Shown one piece after another: positions 43,621-52,135 of a stretch of DNA of 64,000 nt. Below the pieces are notes generated by a model. It was not told where the DNA came from, did not search any database, and saw nothing but the letters and a program-made list of their open reading frames with translations. Every line of letters begins with the position of its first letter. Position 1 is the stretch's first letter. Made by a program: the position numbers and the translations under genes. Origin of the DNA: Halieaceae bacterium (GTDB lineage Bacteria > Pseudomonadota > Gammaproteobacteria > Pseudomonadales > Halieaceae); assembly GCA_902623175.1 (NCBI GenBank), contig CACNSR010000003.1, positions 62,001 through 126,000 on the forward strand. Reading direction: 5' to 3'.

Positions 43621-45717
43621 TTACTGTGGCAAGCTAAAAACGAATAGCCCCTGGCCATCCGGCGGCTGATAAATATCGGGGAAAATCACTGCAGTCAGCG
43701 CGCGGAAGACGCCGATACCCGCAGGAATCGCGACGAATTGTTTTCCCTCGGCCTCATAGGTAACGGGATAACCGTGAGCCGGTGCGGGCAGGCGAGTGGA
43801 CCATAATCGCTTGCCCGTTTCGGTATCGAACGCCTGAAAATGCCTGTCCAAATCGCCAATAAAAAGCAGGCCGCCATCGGTCGACAGGGCGCCGCTCAAA
43901 AATAACGCAGGCTGCTCCACTTTCCAGCGAACCTCCATCGTGCGCACATCGATCGCTAGTAGGGCGCCCGCCAAGCCCTCTTTGCCAGGCATGGGGTAGG
44001 TGGCGACATCAGCGCCATAACCACCTCCGCCCGGGCCCAAATCTACCTCACGAGGGGTCATGTCGGAGCATAGTTGATGCACGGGCAGGAATAGCAAATG
44101 CCGCCCATCGTCGTAGGTCGCAGACTGCCAGTTGTGCCCCCCGTAGATACCAGGGCAGGCTGTATAGGTGTCACCGATACCGGCTGCGGCGATATCCTCC
44201 CGGTAGCTCAGCTGCCCGGTGTCTCGATCTACCTCGAAAATTGTCTGGTCCATGGTGTCGAGTAGGTCGAGGTAGTCACCGGTAGCGCGATCCAACTTCC
44301 ATAGAATACCGTCCTTGCCCACCGTCAGCAGCGTTTGCTCCTCGTCGATATCGGCGAGTATTCGCTCGAAACCGACTTCCATATCGATGGTCTCACCAGG
44401 GATGTGCTGAAAGTACCAAACCAGTTCCCCTGTTTTGGGTCTCACGGCTAGTGTGGAGTTGGTGTAGAGCGCTGCGTCTGTAACCGACATGCCCCGGCTG
44501 GGCGCTGCCCAGGGTTTGGGTTGAGAGGTGCCAAAGTAAACGAGATCCAGCCCGGGGTCATAGGATCCGGCGATCCAGATATCGCCGCCTCCGCGCTGAT
44601 CGGGGGCTACATCCCCCCAGCTGGCGTATTCGGGCGTGCCAGGCTCCGCCAGCGTCGCGGTTCGCCACAGTTCCTCGCCGGTCTCAGGGTCATGACCGGT
44701 AATGAAGCAGCCATCTTGTGTAAACAGCTCACAGCCATTGATACCGCTCACGACGATACCGTTGGCCACGATGGGCCCCGCACTGTGGGTAAAGGCCTCG
44801 CGATAGTCGGCTTTCTCAGCGCGCCAGAGTTCGACCCCGGTTGCCGCATCGATGGCCACAATGGCCGCGTCATAGGTCGTCAGAAACAGGCGGTCCTGCC
44901 ACAGTGCGATATTGCGGGTGGGCCCGCCAAGCATCTTGGAGGCTGGGGGGAACTCGTATTGATATTCCCAGATCAGTTCACCGGTTGCGGCTTGGATCGC
45001 CTGAATCTTGTTGTTGGCATGGGTCAGGAACATAACCCCGTCCCGCACCAGCGGTGTCGATTGGTTGCTACCTTGGTGCATGGCCATTGACCAGCTCATG
45101 CTCAGTCGCGAGACGTTTTCTGTGGAGATGTCAATCAGTGGGCTGTGCGCATGTCCGTCCGGCGTCCTTCGCCAGTTCAGCCAGTCTGCGGCGTCAGGCT
45201 GATTGAGCTCCTTAGTAGTCACTGGCTTGAAGTCGTCAACGCTTCGCCTTGTGAAGGCGCCGGCACTGCGCGCCATATCCATGACGCTCCCTGCCTCGGC
45301 AAACTCCACCACCTCAACGTTATTGGCAGGCGCGCTGGTGAGCCCCTCCTCTGAGCTGACCAGTAAGGCGTCCGCATCAAGGTCAGATTGATTGATAACG
45401 TACTGCGCAATGCTGGCGTGCTGAGCTGGGGACAGGCTATGGGCCTCGCCGGGTGGCATCTCTGCCATCTGATAGGCGAGAAAAGATTGAGCGGAGACCG
45501 CGGACCACTTGTTTGCAAATGCTGGACCAGAGAGAGCGGCGCCATGGGCTGAGCCCCTTAGTGTGGCCGCGTGACAGCTCGCACAGTGCTCACCGTACAG
45601 GCGCTCGCCACTGACTGTAGCCGCCGAGTAGAGCGGGGACATTGCGGCAATCAGGCCGAGTGTTGTGGGCCATTTAGTGCAGGCCCATGCGCCTCCGAAA
45701 AGTGAATATCCGTTCAT
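43621..45717 (-). CDS. PQQ quinohemoprotein dehydrogenase with N-terminal heme c domain
   Basis: A 698-residue periplasmic enzyme. The true start is the ATG at 45717 with AGAGGGA upstream; the longer open frame is read-through of the neighbouring gene. Order: signal sequence (about 1-33), a c-type cytochrome domain with the CASCH heme site at 45-49, then an eight-bladed PQQ propeller with tryptophan-docking repeats such as AATGELIWEYQYE, AATGVELWRAEK and ETGKRLWSTRLP. Most quinohemoproteins carry heme c at the C-terminus; N-terminal heme is the order of polyvinyl-alcohol dehydrogenases. It oxidises an alcohol and feeds the respiratory chain. Probably cotranscribed with the acyl-CoA dehydrogenase gene. 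Confidence 0.9.
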   Translation of the reverse strand: MNGYSLFGGAWACTKWPTTLGLIAAMSPLYSAATVSGERLYGEHCASCHAATLRGSAHGAALSGPAFANKWSAVSAQSFLAYQMAEMPPGEAHSLSPAQHASIAQYVINQSDLDADALLVSSEEGLTSAPANNVEVVEFAEAGSVMDMARSAGAFTRRSVDDFKPVTTKELNQPDAADWLNWRRTPDGHAHSPLIDISTENVSRLSMSWSMAMHQGSNQSTPLVRDGVMFLTHANNKIQAIQAATGELIWEYQYEFPPASKMLGGPTRNIALWQDRLFLTTYDAAIVAIDAATGVELWRAEKADYREAFTHSAGPIVANGIVVSGINGCELFTQDGCFITGHDPETGEELWRTATLAEPGTPEYASWGDVAPDQRGGGDIWIAGSYDPGLDLVYFGTSQPKPWAAPSRGMSVTDAALYTNSTLAVRPKTGELVWYFQHIPGETIDMEVGFERILADIDEEQTLLTVGKDGILWKLDRATGDYLDLLDTMDQTIFEVDRDTGQLSYREDIAAAGIGDTYTACPGIYGGHNWQSATYDDGRHLLFLPVHQLCSDMTPREVDLGPGGGGYGADVATYPMPGKEGLAGALLAIDVRTMEVRWKVEQPALFLSGALSTDGGLLFIGDLDRHFQAFDTETGKRLWSTRLPAPAHGYPVTYEAEGKQFVAIPAGIGVFRALTAVIFPDIYQPPDGQGLFVFSLPQ

Positions 45718-45796
45718 CGAGCATCCCTCTGTTTTCTGCTCGGACGGGCGGAAGGTTAGGCTCCGCCAGCGCTCATTAGTCCGACCCGTCGCCCCT

Positions 45797-47089
45797 TCAG
45801 CTTGGCAGAAAATGCCCATACTTTTCCAGCGCTTTGCCGCGTTGGGTTGGTGTGTGGTAGCTGGGGAACAGCGCATCGTGGGCGGAGTAGTGTCGCAAAA
45901 CCGCTTTCGCAACCGCCACTTTGTGGACCTCCGTGGGGCCATCGACAACGCCGAGCTCTGGAATATTGGCCCACATGGTCGCCAGTGGTGTCTCGTCAGA
46001 ACTACCCAGGCTGCCGTGCAGATGCATTGCCCGGGAGACGATCTCCACCAATACTTTGGGCGTGGCTGCTTTGATGGCGGCAATTTCCTTGCGCACCTCC
46101 CGGTTGTATTCTTTGTGTTTGTCGATCAGCCACGCGGTGTAGAGGACGTGCAATCGGTATTGCATCATCATGGTGTAGGCATCGGCGATTTTTTCCTGAG
46201 TCATCTGTTTGTCAGCAAGCAGTTCGCCTTTAGTACGACGACTCAGAGCGCGCTCACACATCATATCGATCGCGCGGCGGATGACGCCAACCGTGCGCAT
46301 GGCATGGTGCACACGACCACCGCCCAGGCGGGTTTGCGCCACATGGAAACCCTGCCCCTCGTTACCCAGCAAGTTCTCTGCGTGGACGCGACAGTCCTTG
46401 AATGAGATATAGGCGTGCACGCCGTCGCCCTGTTCTATGTAGGGGCCGACCGCGGAGTTGCGGATAATTTCCATGCCCGGTGTGCCTTGCTCAACCAGAA
46501 AGATTGACGCGCCCTCATGGATGGGAACGTCCGGATTGGTCACCACCATAACTAGCAGAAAAGCTGAAAAACGGGCGTGGGAGGCAAACCACTTCTCGCC
46601 GTTGATTACCCAGTCATCGCCATCTCGGGTCGCGGTGCATAGAAACTCGCCCGGGTCGGCGCCTGCCTGAGGTTCGGTCATGGAGTAGCAGGAGGCGATT
46701 TCGGCATTGAGCAGCGGCTTGAGATATTTTTCTTTTTGCTCCGTTGTGCCGAATTTGGCCAGAATTTCCGCGTTGCCGGAATCGGGGGCCTGACAACCGA
46801 ATACGCTGGGGCCAAAGCGGCTGCGACCCAAGACCTCATTCATGAGTCCAAGGTTTACCTGCCCGTAGCCTTGTCCGCCTAGCTCGGGCTCCAGATGGCA
46901 CGCCCAGAGTTGCTTCTGCTTAACGATCTCTCTCAATGGCGCCATGGCGGCAAAGGCCGGGGAATTGGGGTCCCAGGGATCTCCCGGCTCACGGAAAACC
47001 AGATCGAGGGGTTCAATTTCCTTACGGGTAAATTCGTCAATCCAGTCGAGTGATGCCTGAAATTCCGGGTCTGTCTCAAATGACCACAC
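45797..47089 (-). CDS. ACAD10/11-like acyl-CoA dehydrogenase family protein
   Basis: A 430-residue FAD protein. A perfect AGGAGG lies seven bases before GTG 47089, so I start it there instead of at an upstream TTG. SMTEPQAGADPGEF, WVINGEKWFASHA and GRVHHAMRTVGVIRRA are of the acyl-CoA dehydrogenase fold. The catalytic-loop position reads VVDGPTEVHK, with Asp in place of the usual Glu, the DGP signature of the ACAD10/11 and LvaC group. These act on 4-phosphorylated acyl-CoA made by an APH-type kinase. The partner kinase gene is just across the divergent promoter at 47987. Confidence 0.9.
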   Translation of the reverse strand: MWSFETDPEFQASLDWIDEFTRKEIEPLDLVFREPGDPWDPNSPAFAAMAPLREIVKQKQLWACHLEPELGGQGYGQVNLGLMNEVLGRSRFGPSVFGCQAPDSGNAEILAKFGTTEQKEKYLKPLLNAEIASCYSMTEPQAGADPGEFLCTATRDGDDWVINGEKWFASHARFSAFLLVMVVTNPDVPIHEGASIFLVEQGTPGMEIIRNSAVGPYIEQGDGVHAYISFKDCRVHAENLLGNEGQGFHVAQTRLGGGRVHHAMRTVGVIRRAIDMMCERALSRRTKGELLADKQMTQEKIADAYTMMMQYRLHVLYTAWLIDKHKEYNREVRKEIAAIKAATPKVLVEIVSRAMHLHGSLGSSDETPLATMWANIPELGVVDGPTEVHKVAVAKAVLRHYSAHDALFPSYHTPTQRGKALEKYGHFLPS

Positions 47090-47134
47090 GCCGTTTCCTC
47101 CTGGGGGTATCTGTCGTCGGCTTTGGTGCCGTGG

Positions 47135-47153
47135 GGCAACCGTCAGGGTTGCC
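47135..47153. promoter_or_regulatory. 19-bp inverted repeat upstream of the ACAD10/11-like gene
   Basis: GGCAACC and GGTTGCC flank GTCAG. It lies in the 169-base divergent gap, 46 bases before the acyl-CoA dehydrogenase GTG. Candidate operator for the TetR regulator at 50672. Confidence 0.4.
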
Positions 47154-47173
47154 AAATCGGAGCGCTAGTTTAG

Positions 47174-47190
47174 ACTTGCTAGACGCAAAC
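47174..47190. promoter_or_regulatory. ACTTGC-N5-GCAAAC element, near copy of the site at 34071
   Basis: The arms ACTTGC and GCAAAC are separated by five bases, imperfect at two outer positions. It lies in the divergent gap, 69 bases before the SDR start. Shared spacing with the element before the F420 operon suggests, but does not prove, a common regulator. Confidence 0.3.
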
Positions 47191-47258
47191 AAGCAACGAG
47201 ACCGATAAGAAATCCAGGGGTTTGCGGCGCGGTAATGCGCAATTCAGGAGTGAACACT

Positions 47259-47987
47259 ATGGCGGGCGATGGAGTCTGGGTCGTGACCGGTGCCTCGCGG
47301 GGAATTGGTGCGGCGATCGCGCGAATGGCCGTTGATGCGGGACAGCACGTGGCACTGATAGCACGGGGGGAATCCGTGATGGAACTTGCCCAGTCCCTCG
47401 GGGGGTCCGCCGCAGGGTTCCAGTGCGATGTGGCTGATTCAGCCTCCGTTAACGAAACGGTTGATGTGATCGTGGCACGATTCGGTCGCGTTAAGGTGCT
47501 GGTCAATAACGCGGGCGTGCACCGCGGCGGCAAGATACACCGCTTGACTGACGAAGCATGGCAAGAGGTGCTGCAGGTCAACCTCACAGGAGCCATGAAC
47601 ATGACCCGGGCCGCTGTGCCTCACATGAACGGGGGCAGTTCAGTGATAAACGTGGGCGCGGTCGTCGGATTCCGTGGCTTCCCCGGCGACTCAGCCTATG
47701 CCTCTTCAAAAGCCGGGTTGTCAGGACTCACCCAGGCGCTGGCGATTGAGTTGGCGCCCAAGGCGATTACCGCCAATCTCGTAATTCCCGGTTTGGTGTT
47801 GACGGAAATGACATCCGAATTGAGCGAGGCCGCACTCGACAAAATGACTCAACAGATTCCATTGCGACGATTCGCCGAGGATCGCGAAGTTGCCGAGGTA
47901 GTGCTTTGGGTGGCTCAGAGTCGATACATGACGGGCGCGGTCGTGCCAGTGGATGGCGGTCTGTTGTCCAGCTTCGGTGTGGTGTGA
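47259..47987 (+). CDS. Short-chain dehydrogenase/reductase of the kinase operon
   Basis: A 242-residue classical SDR. TGASRGIGAAIA, NNAGVHRGG, catalytic Ser around INVGAVVGFRG (less canonical), and YASSKAGLSG. ATG 47259 has CAGGAG eight bases upstream. The last base of its stop is the first base of the next gene's ATG. In the levulinate (lva) pathway a comparable SDR handles the 3-hydroxyacyl-CoA or keto intermediate, so this one may do the same here; that link is inferred from gene order. Confidence 0.88.
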   Translation: MAGDGVWVVTGASRGIGAAIARMAVDAGQHVALIARGESVMELAQSLGGSAAGFQCDVADSASVNETVDVIVARFGRVKVLVNNAGVHRGGKIHRLTDEAWQEVLQVNLTGAMNMTRAAVPHMNGGSSVINVGAVVGFRGFPGDSAYASSKAGLSGLTQALAIELAPKAITANLVIPGLVLTEMTSELSEAALDKMTQQIPLRRFAEDREVAEVVLWVAQSRYMTGAVVPVDGGLLSSFGVV

Positions 47988-49012
47988 TGACGTCGGAGGC
48001 CACCGAGCAGGTTGCTGACTGGCTCCGCGATTTTCTGGACTGGGACCAAGCTGAGTTCGTGTCAGCCCTAGCTGGCGGCAACTCCAATCTCACATGGCAG
48101 TTCCGCGATGGCGAGAGAGCCTGTGTCGTGAGAACACCCCCCGCTGATGATATTTCGCCAACTTCTGCGCGAGGCATCCAGCGGGAAGCACAGATCCTGC
48201 AGGCGATAGCAGATTATCCAGTCAAGGCGCCACGTGTGCTGGCCTGGTGTGATGATGAGACGGTGATTGGCAGGCCTTTTCTGGTGCAGGAATGGGTCGA
48301 TGGTGTGGCGCTCACTGATACCTTGCCGGTGGCGTATGCCGACTCGTGTAAGAGTGTGAACCGTCTCGGTGAGGACCTGATCGACCAGTTGGCTGCCCTC
48401 CACGCCGTGCCCACCGATCTGGAAGCGCTACAGAAGCTGGGGCGTCCACAGCGTTTTGTTGAGCGACAGATTGAGCGCTGGCTGGGCGTTCGCAGGGAGC
48501 ACGCGGTCAGAGATCTACCCGAACTGTTCTCTCTCGGAGAATGGTTGGAACGCAATGTGCCCAAAGCGTCACCGCCCGCTGTGATTCACGGTGACTTCCA
48601 CCTCGATAACACCTTGGCTTCCAGAGAGCAGCCGGAGATCCTCGCGATTATTGACTGGGAGCTCGCCACGGTTGGAGATTGTTATATGGACGTCGCGCTG
48701 ATGCTCATGTTTTGGGGAGATTATCGAACACAGGAGCCGCCTGCATTTAGCGCTTTGCAGGCAGTGTCACGACGCAATGGGGTGGTCAGTCGACGAGAGC
48801 TGGCCGGCCGCTGGGCAGAGTTACTGGGGCGGCCACTCAACCACATGAACTTCTACATGGCGTTAGCTTTTTGGCGATTGGCGGCCATCATTGAGGGCGC
48901 GTACGGTCTGCACGTCGCGGGCAAACTCGATTCAGACTACGCGCGGGGCCTGAAGTATGACGTGCCGGCGCTTCTGGCCGAGGCACAGGCTGCTGCGGCC
49001 GGGGACTGGTAG
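47987..49012 (+). CDS. APH-family kinase, ACAD10/11-kinase (LvaA)-like
   Basis: A 341-residue aminoglycoside-phosphotransferase-fold kinase. The Brenner motif is VIHGDFHLDN, with catalytic Asp at about 203, and the metal Asp lies in IIDWELATVGDC at about 223. LAGGNSNLTWQF is the nucleotide-binding strand region. Such kinases fused to or adjacent to ACAD10/11 phosphorylate the 4-hydroxyl of 4-hydroxyacyl-CoA. It is not an antibiotic-resistance enzyme by context, being embedded between an SDR and an acyl-CoA ligase and opposite the matching acyl-CoA dehydrogenase. Confidence 0.9.
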   Translation: MTSEATEQVADWLRDFLDWDQAEFVSALAGGNSNLTWQFRDGERACVVRTPPADDISPTSARGIQREAQILQAIADYPVKAPRVLAWCDDETVIGRPFLVQEWVDGVALTDTLPVAYADSCKSVNRLGEDLIDQLAALHAVPTDLEALQKLGRPQRFVERQIERWLGVRREHAVRDLPELFSLGEWLERNVPKASPPAVIHGDFHLDNTLASREQPEILAIIDWELATVGDCYMDVALMLMFWGDYRTQEPPAFSALQAVSRRNGVVSRRELAGRWAELLGRPLNHMNFYMALAFWRLAAIIEGAYGLHVAGKLDSDYARGLKYDVPALLAEAQAAAAGDW

Positions 49013-49017
49013 TCGCC

Positions 49018-50679
49018 ATGCCGAACAACATGATGAGCACCATGATGAACACCCCGCTGGGGGTGAAGACGCTTCACCAGTTCGGTGCGCGGCATTTCAG
49101 CACAAGTCGCGTCGGTGATTATGATGGCCAGCAAATCCACTGGCGCAGTTACGCGGAGATTGACGCAAACAGCGCACGCCTTGCGAATGCATTGACGGGT
49201 CTGGGCATCGTGCCTGGCGACCGTGTTGGCACGTTTATGTGGAACAGCACGCAGCACCTTGAGACTTATTTGGCGGTACCGTCACTGGGCGCAGTGCTCC
49301 ATACCTTGAATTGTCGGCTGTCTACAGAGCACATCGCTTATATCATTAATCATGCTGCCGACAGATTCCTGATGCTCGATGCGAGATTGATCGAAACTTT
49401 TTTGCCGGTTCTGCCACGCATTCCCGATGTCGAGCATGTGATTGTGTCGAGTACAGGTAACGATGCCGTCGCGCTGAATGATCCACGCGTCGTGTCATTC
49501 GAGTCACTGTTGGGCGATGCGGAAGAGACTTTCCAATGGCCTGAGCCAGAGGAAAACGCGGCCGCGGGTATTTGCTACACGAGTGGCACTACGGGCAATC
49601 CAAAGGGCGTGGCCTACAGCCAGAAAACCACCTATCTGCACGCGTTGGCATCGCGGTCCGTGGATAGTTTTGCGGTCCAGGAGCGGGACGTAATTTTGAT
49701 GCTGCCATCAATGTTCCATGCCAATGCCTGGGGCTTCCCTTATAGCGGCTGGATGTCTGGCGCAGACATGGTGATGCCGGGCCCGCACCTGCAGGGCCCT
49801 CATCTGCGCGCCATGATCGAGTCAGCCCGGCCAACGCTGACGGCAATGGTGCCGACGTTGTTGGGTGACCTTTTGCTGGCGGACGAGGAAGCACCGCTGG
49901 ATTTGTCCTGTTTCCGGGCCATTGTGTCGGGAGGGTCCGCCGTGCCGTCGTCCATGATTGAAGCGGTGAGAGACCGGTGGGATGTGCCCGTGATTCAAGG
50001 TTGGGGGATGACAGAGACCAGCCCGATGTGCGTCCTGTCGCATCCGCCCAAAGACCTAAATGGGCAGACAGAGACCTATTGGCGACTGAAAAGCGGCCGT
50101 CCTGTTCCTGGCATCGAAGTGCGGGTTATGGATGATGAGGGCAATTTGGTGGAGCAGGATGGCACGACAGTGGGTGAACTGCAGCTCAAGGGCGCGTGGG
50201 TGACCGGCAGTTATATCAATGAGGAGACCGATGCCTTTACTAATGACGGCTGGTTGCGAACCGGCGATGTGGGCATGGTAGATGCCCAAGGCTATGTGCA
50301 GCTCACGGACCGCACCAAGGATGTGATCAAGTCGGGCGGCGAGTGGATTTCTTCGGTAGACCTTGAGGACGTGCTGCTGCAGCACGAGAGTGTCGCAGAA
50401 GTCGCAGTGGTGGCGATTGACGATACGCGCTGGCAGGAGCGTCCGCTTGCTATTGTGCGGAGCAAGTCGGATTGCGAGGGTGAGGCCTTGCCCGACCAGT
50501 TACGCTCATTTTTAGTGGATAAAGTGGCGAAGTTTTGGGTGCCTGAATACTGGGCCGTCGTAGACGACATCCCCAAAACCAGCGTGGGGAAAATGGACAA
50601 GAAGTTGCTCCGGGAAGAAGTAGCGGCGGGAAGGCTCGCCATACAAAAACACCTGGGCTTTGGAGAGGTAAATGACTGA
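49018..50679 (+). CDS. Fatty-acid CoA ligase (AMP-forming)
   Basis: A 553-residue ANL ligase. ICYTSGTTGNPKGVAYS, the adenylate motif GWGMTETSP, NDGWLRTGDVGMVDAQGY, LTDRTKDVIKSGGEWIS and the C-terminal KTSVGKMDKK are complete. It resembles the medium-chain/AlkK branch. It starts five bases after the kinase gene and overlaps the regulator gene by eight. It probably makes the CoA ester of the hydroxy acid used by the kinase and acyl-CoA dehydrogenase, as LvaE does for levulinate. Confidence 0.94.
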   Translation: MPNNMMSTMMNTPLGVKTLHQFGARHFSTSRVGDYDGQQIHWRSYAEIDANSARLANALTGLGIVPGDRVGTFMWNSTQHLETYLAVPSLGAVLHTLNCRLSTEHIAYIINHAADRFLMLDARLIETFLPVLPRIPDVEHVIVSSTGNDAVALNDPRVVSFESLLGDAEETFQWPEPEENAAAGICYTSGTTGNPKGVAYSQKTTYLHALASRSVDSFAVQERDVILMLPSMFHANAWGFPYSGWMSGADMVMPGPHLQGPHLRAMIESARPTLTAMVPTLLGDLLLADEEAPLDLSCFRAIVSGGSAVPSSMIEAVRDRWDVPVIQGWGMTETSPMCVLSHPPKDLNGQTETYWRLKSGRPVPGIEVRVMDDEGNLVEQDGTTVGELQLKGAWVTGSYINEETDAFTNDGWLRTGDVGMVDAQGYVQLTDRTKDVIKSGGEWISSVDLEDVLLQHESVAEVAVVAIDDTRWQERPLAIVRSKSDCEGEALPDQLRSFLVDKVAKFWVPEYWAVVDDIPKTSVGKMDKKLLREEVAAGRLAIQKHLGFGEVND

Positions 50680-51316
50680 TGCCGTAATCACCGAGTCGTC
50701 GGTGGGCAATACTCAGGCCGAGCGAACGGCGCTATCAGATCAGCGGATGTTTGAGGTGGCGATTGAGTTGGTGAATAAGCGCGGTACGGCCAAGACGACG
50801 CTCAAGGATATTGGGGAAGGCGCCGGTTACAGCCGGGGTCTCGCGAGCTACCGGTTCGGCTCGAAAGACGGTTTGTGGATGGAGCTTTTCGCTCGATTCG
50901 ACGACATCTGGAAGGCGCACCTCTCGCAATATCTGTTAGGCAAGCAGGGGCTGGCGGCGCTTGAGGCTGCGATTCAGGCGCAGCGGGATATTTTTACTCG
51001 GGAGTCAGGCTACCTCCGGGCTATGTATATTCTCTGGTACGAATCACTGGGTCGAGAATCGGATATTCGGGCCACTCTGGCCGGCCATCATGTGATTTAT
51101 CGTCGCGACGTCCAGCAGTGGATCGAGCAGGGGCAGGCGGCTGGCGAGATCAGGGCGGACGTTGACCCCGCGCATTTTGCCACGGGCTATTGTTCGACCA
51201 TGTTCGGCACAATCTATCAGTGGGTAGTTGCCCCAGATGCAATTGACCTCGAGGAATTTTTTGAACACTTCGCCGCAACGGTAACAGTGGCGATAACCCA
51301 TCAAAGGGGAGACTAA
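50672..51316 (+). CDS. TetR/AcrR-family transcriptional regulator
   Basis: A 214-residue regulator. Helix-turn-helix region: AIELVNKRGTAKTTLKDIGEGAGYSRGLASYRFGSKDGL, at about residues 27-68. The ligand domain is helical. ATG 50672 overlaps the ligase stop. It likely regulates this operon and the divergent acyl-CoA dehydrogenase gene, with the repeats at 47135 and 47174 as possible targets. Confidence 0.92.
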   Translation: MTDAVITESSVGNTQAERTALSDQRMFEVAIELVNKRGTAKTTLKDIGEGAGYSRGLASYRFGSKDGLWMELFARFDDIWKAHLSQYLLGKQGLAALEAAIQAQRDIFTRESGYLRAMYILWYESLGRESDIRATLAGHHVIYRRDVQQWIEQGQAAGEIRADVDPAHFATGYCSTMFGTIYQWVVAPDAIDLEEFFEHFAATVTVAITHQRGD

Positions 51317-51318
51317 CC

Positions 51319-52122
51319 ATGGCACGGCTGGAAATAGACGGTAACAAGAGTATTTATTACGAGGATTTGGGCGGCGACGGGCGCGCCATGGTGCTGATTC
51401 ACAGCTGGGGCATGGACAATCGCTGCTGGGATGGCATCATCTTGCCGCTGCAGGCAGCGGGCCATCGCGTGATCACCATGGATCACAGGGGCTGTGGCCG
51501 ATCAGACCACGATTTCGCGGACCTGAGTATCGCGGCCATTGCCGGCGACGTGGTGTCTCTGGTCGCGCACCTTGGACTCTCTGATGTGGTGGTCAATGGT
51601 TGGTCTTTGGGCGGTGCTGTCGCGACCCATGCCGCCAGCTTATTGGGGGAACGCTGCGCCGGACTGGTGCTGACCGCCGGGGCGAGCCCAATTTATACCC
51701 AGAAGCCGGATCTGCAAATCGGAGGCATGCCTGAGGATGTCGAGGGCAATGTCGCGGCGATGAATGATGACCGTGTGAATTTCTTGACCATGTTGGCCAC
51801 GGCGATCTGTGCCAAACCACCGACGGATGCAGTGCTAGCCTCTATGGCAGATGCCTTTCTGAATTCCAGCGCCAGGGCGTCAGCCACGCTAGCGGAGCTC
51901 GCGCACTTGGACCAACGCGAGATGATGATGGCGTTGGATATCCCCCTGCTGTCATTCATTTGCGGTCAGGATGGTTTTGTAGCGCCTGATATTTCCCGCT
52001 GGGTGGTAGAGAACCACCCCAAGGCAACAGGCGTAGAGTTCCCGGAGAGCGGTCACGCTCCCTTTATGGAAGAGCGGGAGGGATACCTCGCCGCGCTCAA
52101 TGATTTTGTGAACGGTCTCTGA
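51319..52122 (+). CDS. Alpha/beta hydrolase
   Basis: A 267-residue hydrolase. HSWGMDNRCWDG is the oxyanion region, NGWSLGGAV has the nucleophile Ser at 96, CGQDGFVAP carries the likely acidic residue, and GHAPFMEE has the His at 246. Related enzymes are esterases, lactonases and haloperoxidase-like hydrolases. In an operon with a CoA ligase for a hydroxy acid, opening a lactone is an attractive role, but the substrate is not shown. GGGGA precedes the ATG. Confidence 0.9.
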   Translation: MARLEIDGNKSIYYEDLGGDGRAMVLIHSWGMDNRCWDGIILPLQAAGHRVITMDHRGCGRSDHDFADLSIAAIAGDVVSLVAHLGLSDVVVNGWSLGGAVATHAASLLGERCAGLVLTAGASPIYTQKPDLQIGGMPEDVEGNVAAMNDDRVNFLTMLATAICAKPPTDAVLASMADAFLNSSARASATLAELAHLDQREMMMALDIPLLSFICGQDGFVAPDISRWVVENHPKATGVEFPESGHAPFMEEREGYLAALNDFVNGL

Positions 52123-52135
52123 GAGGGTAAGCGCG

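Noticed and set aside
45718-46083. N-terminal extension of the PQQ dehydrogenase frame
   Set aside because: It is antisense-frame read-through of the adjacent acyl-CoA dehydrogenase; the ATG at 45717 starts a proper signal peptide with a good ribosome site.
47987-49012. Aminoglycoside phosphotransferase as an antibiotic-resistance gene
   Set aside because: The fold is shared, but context (acyl-CoA ligase, SDR, DGP-type acyl-CoA dehydrogenase) fits the ACAD10/11 kinase group.
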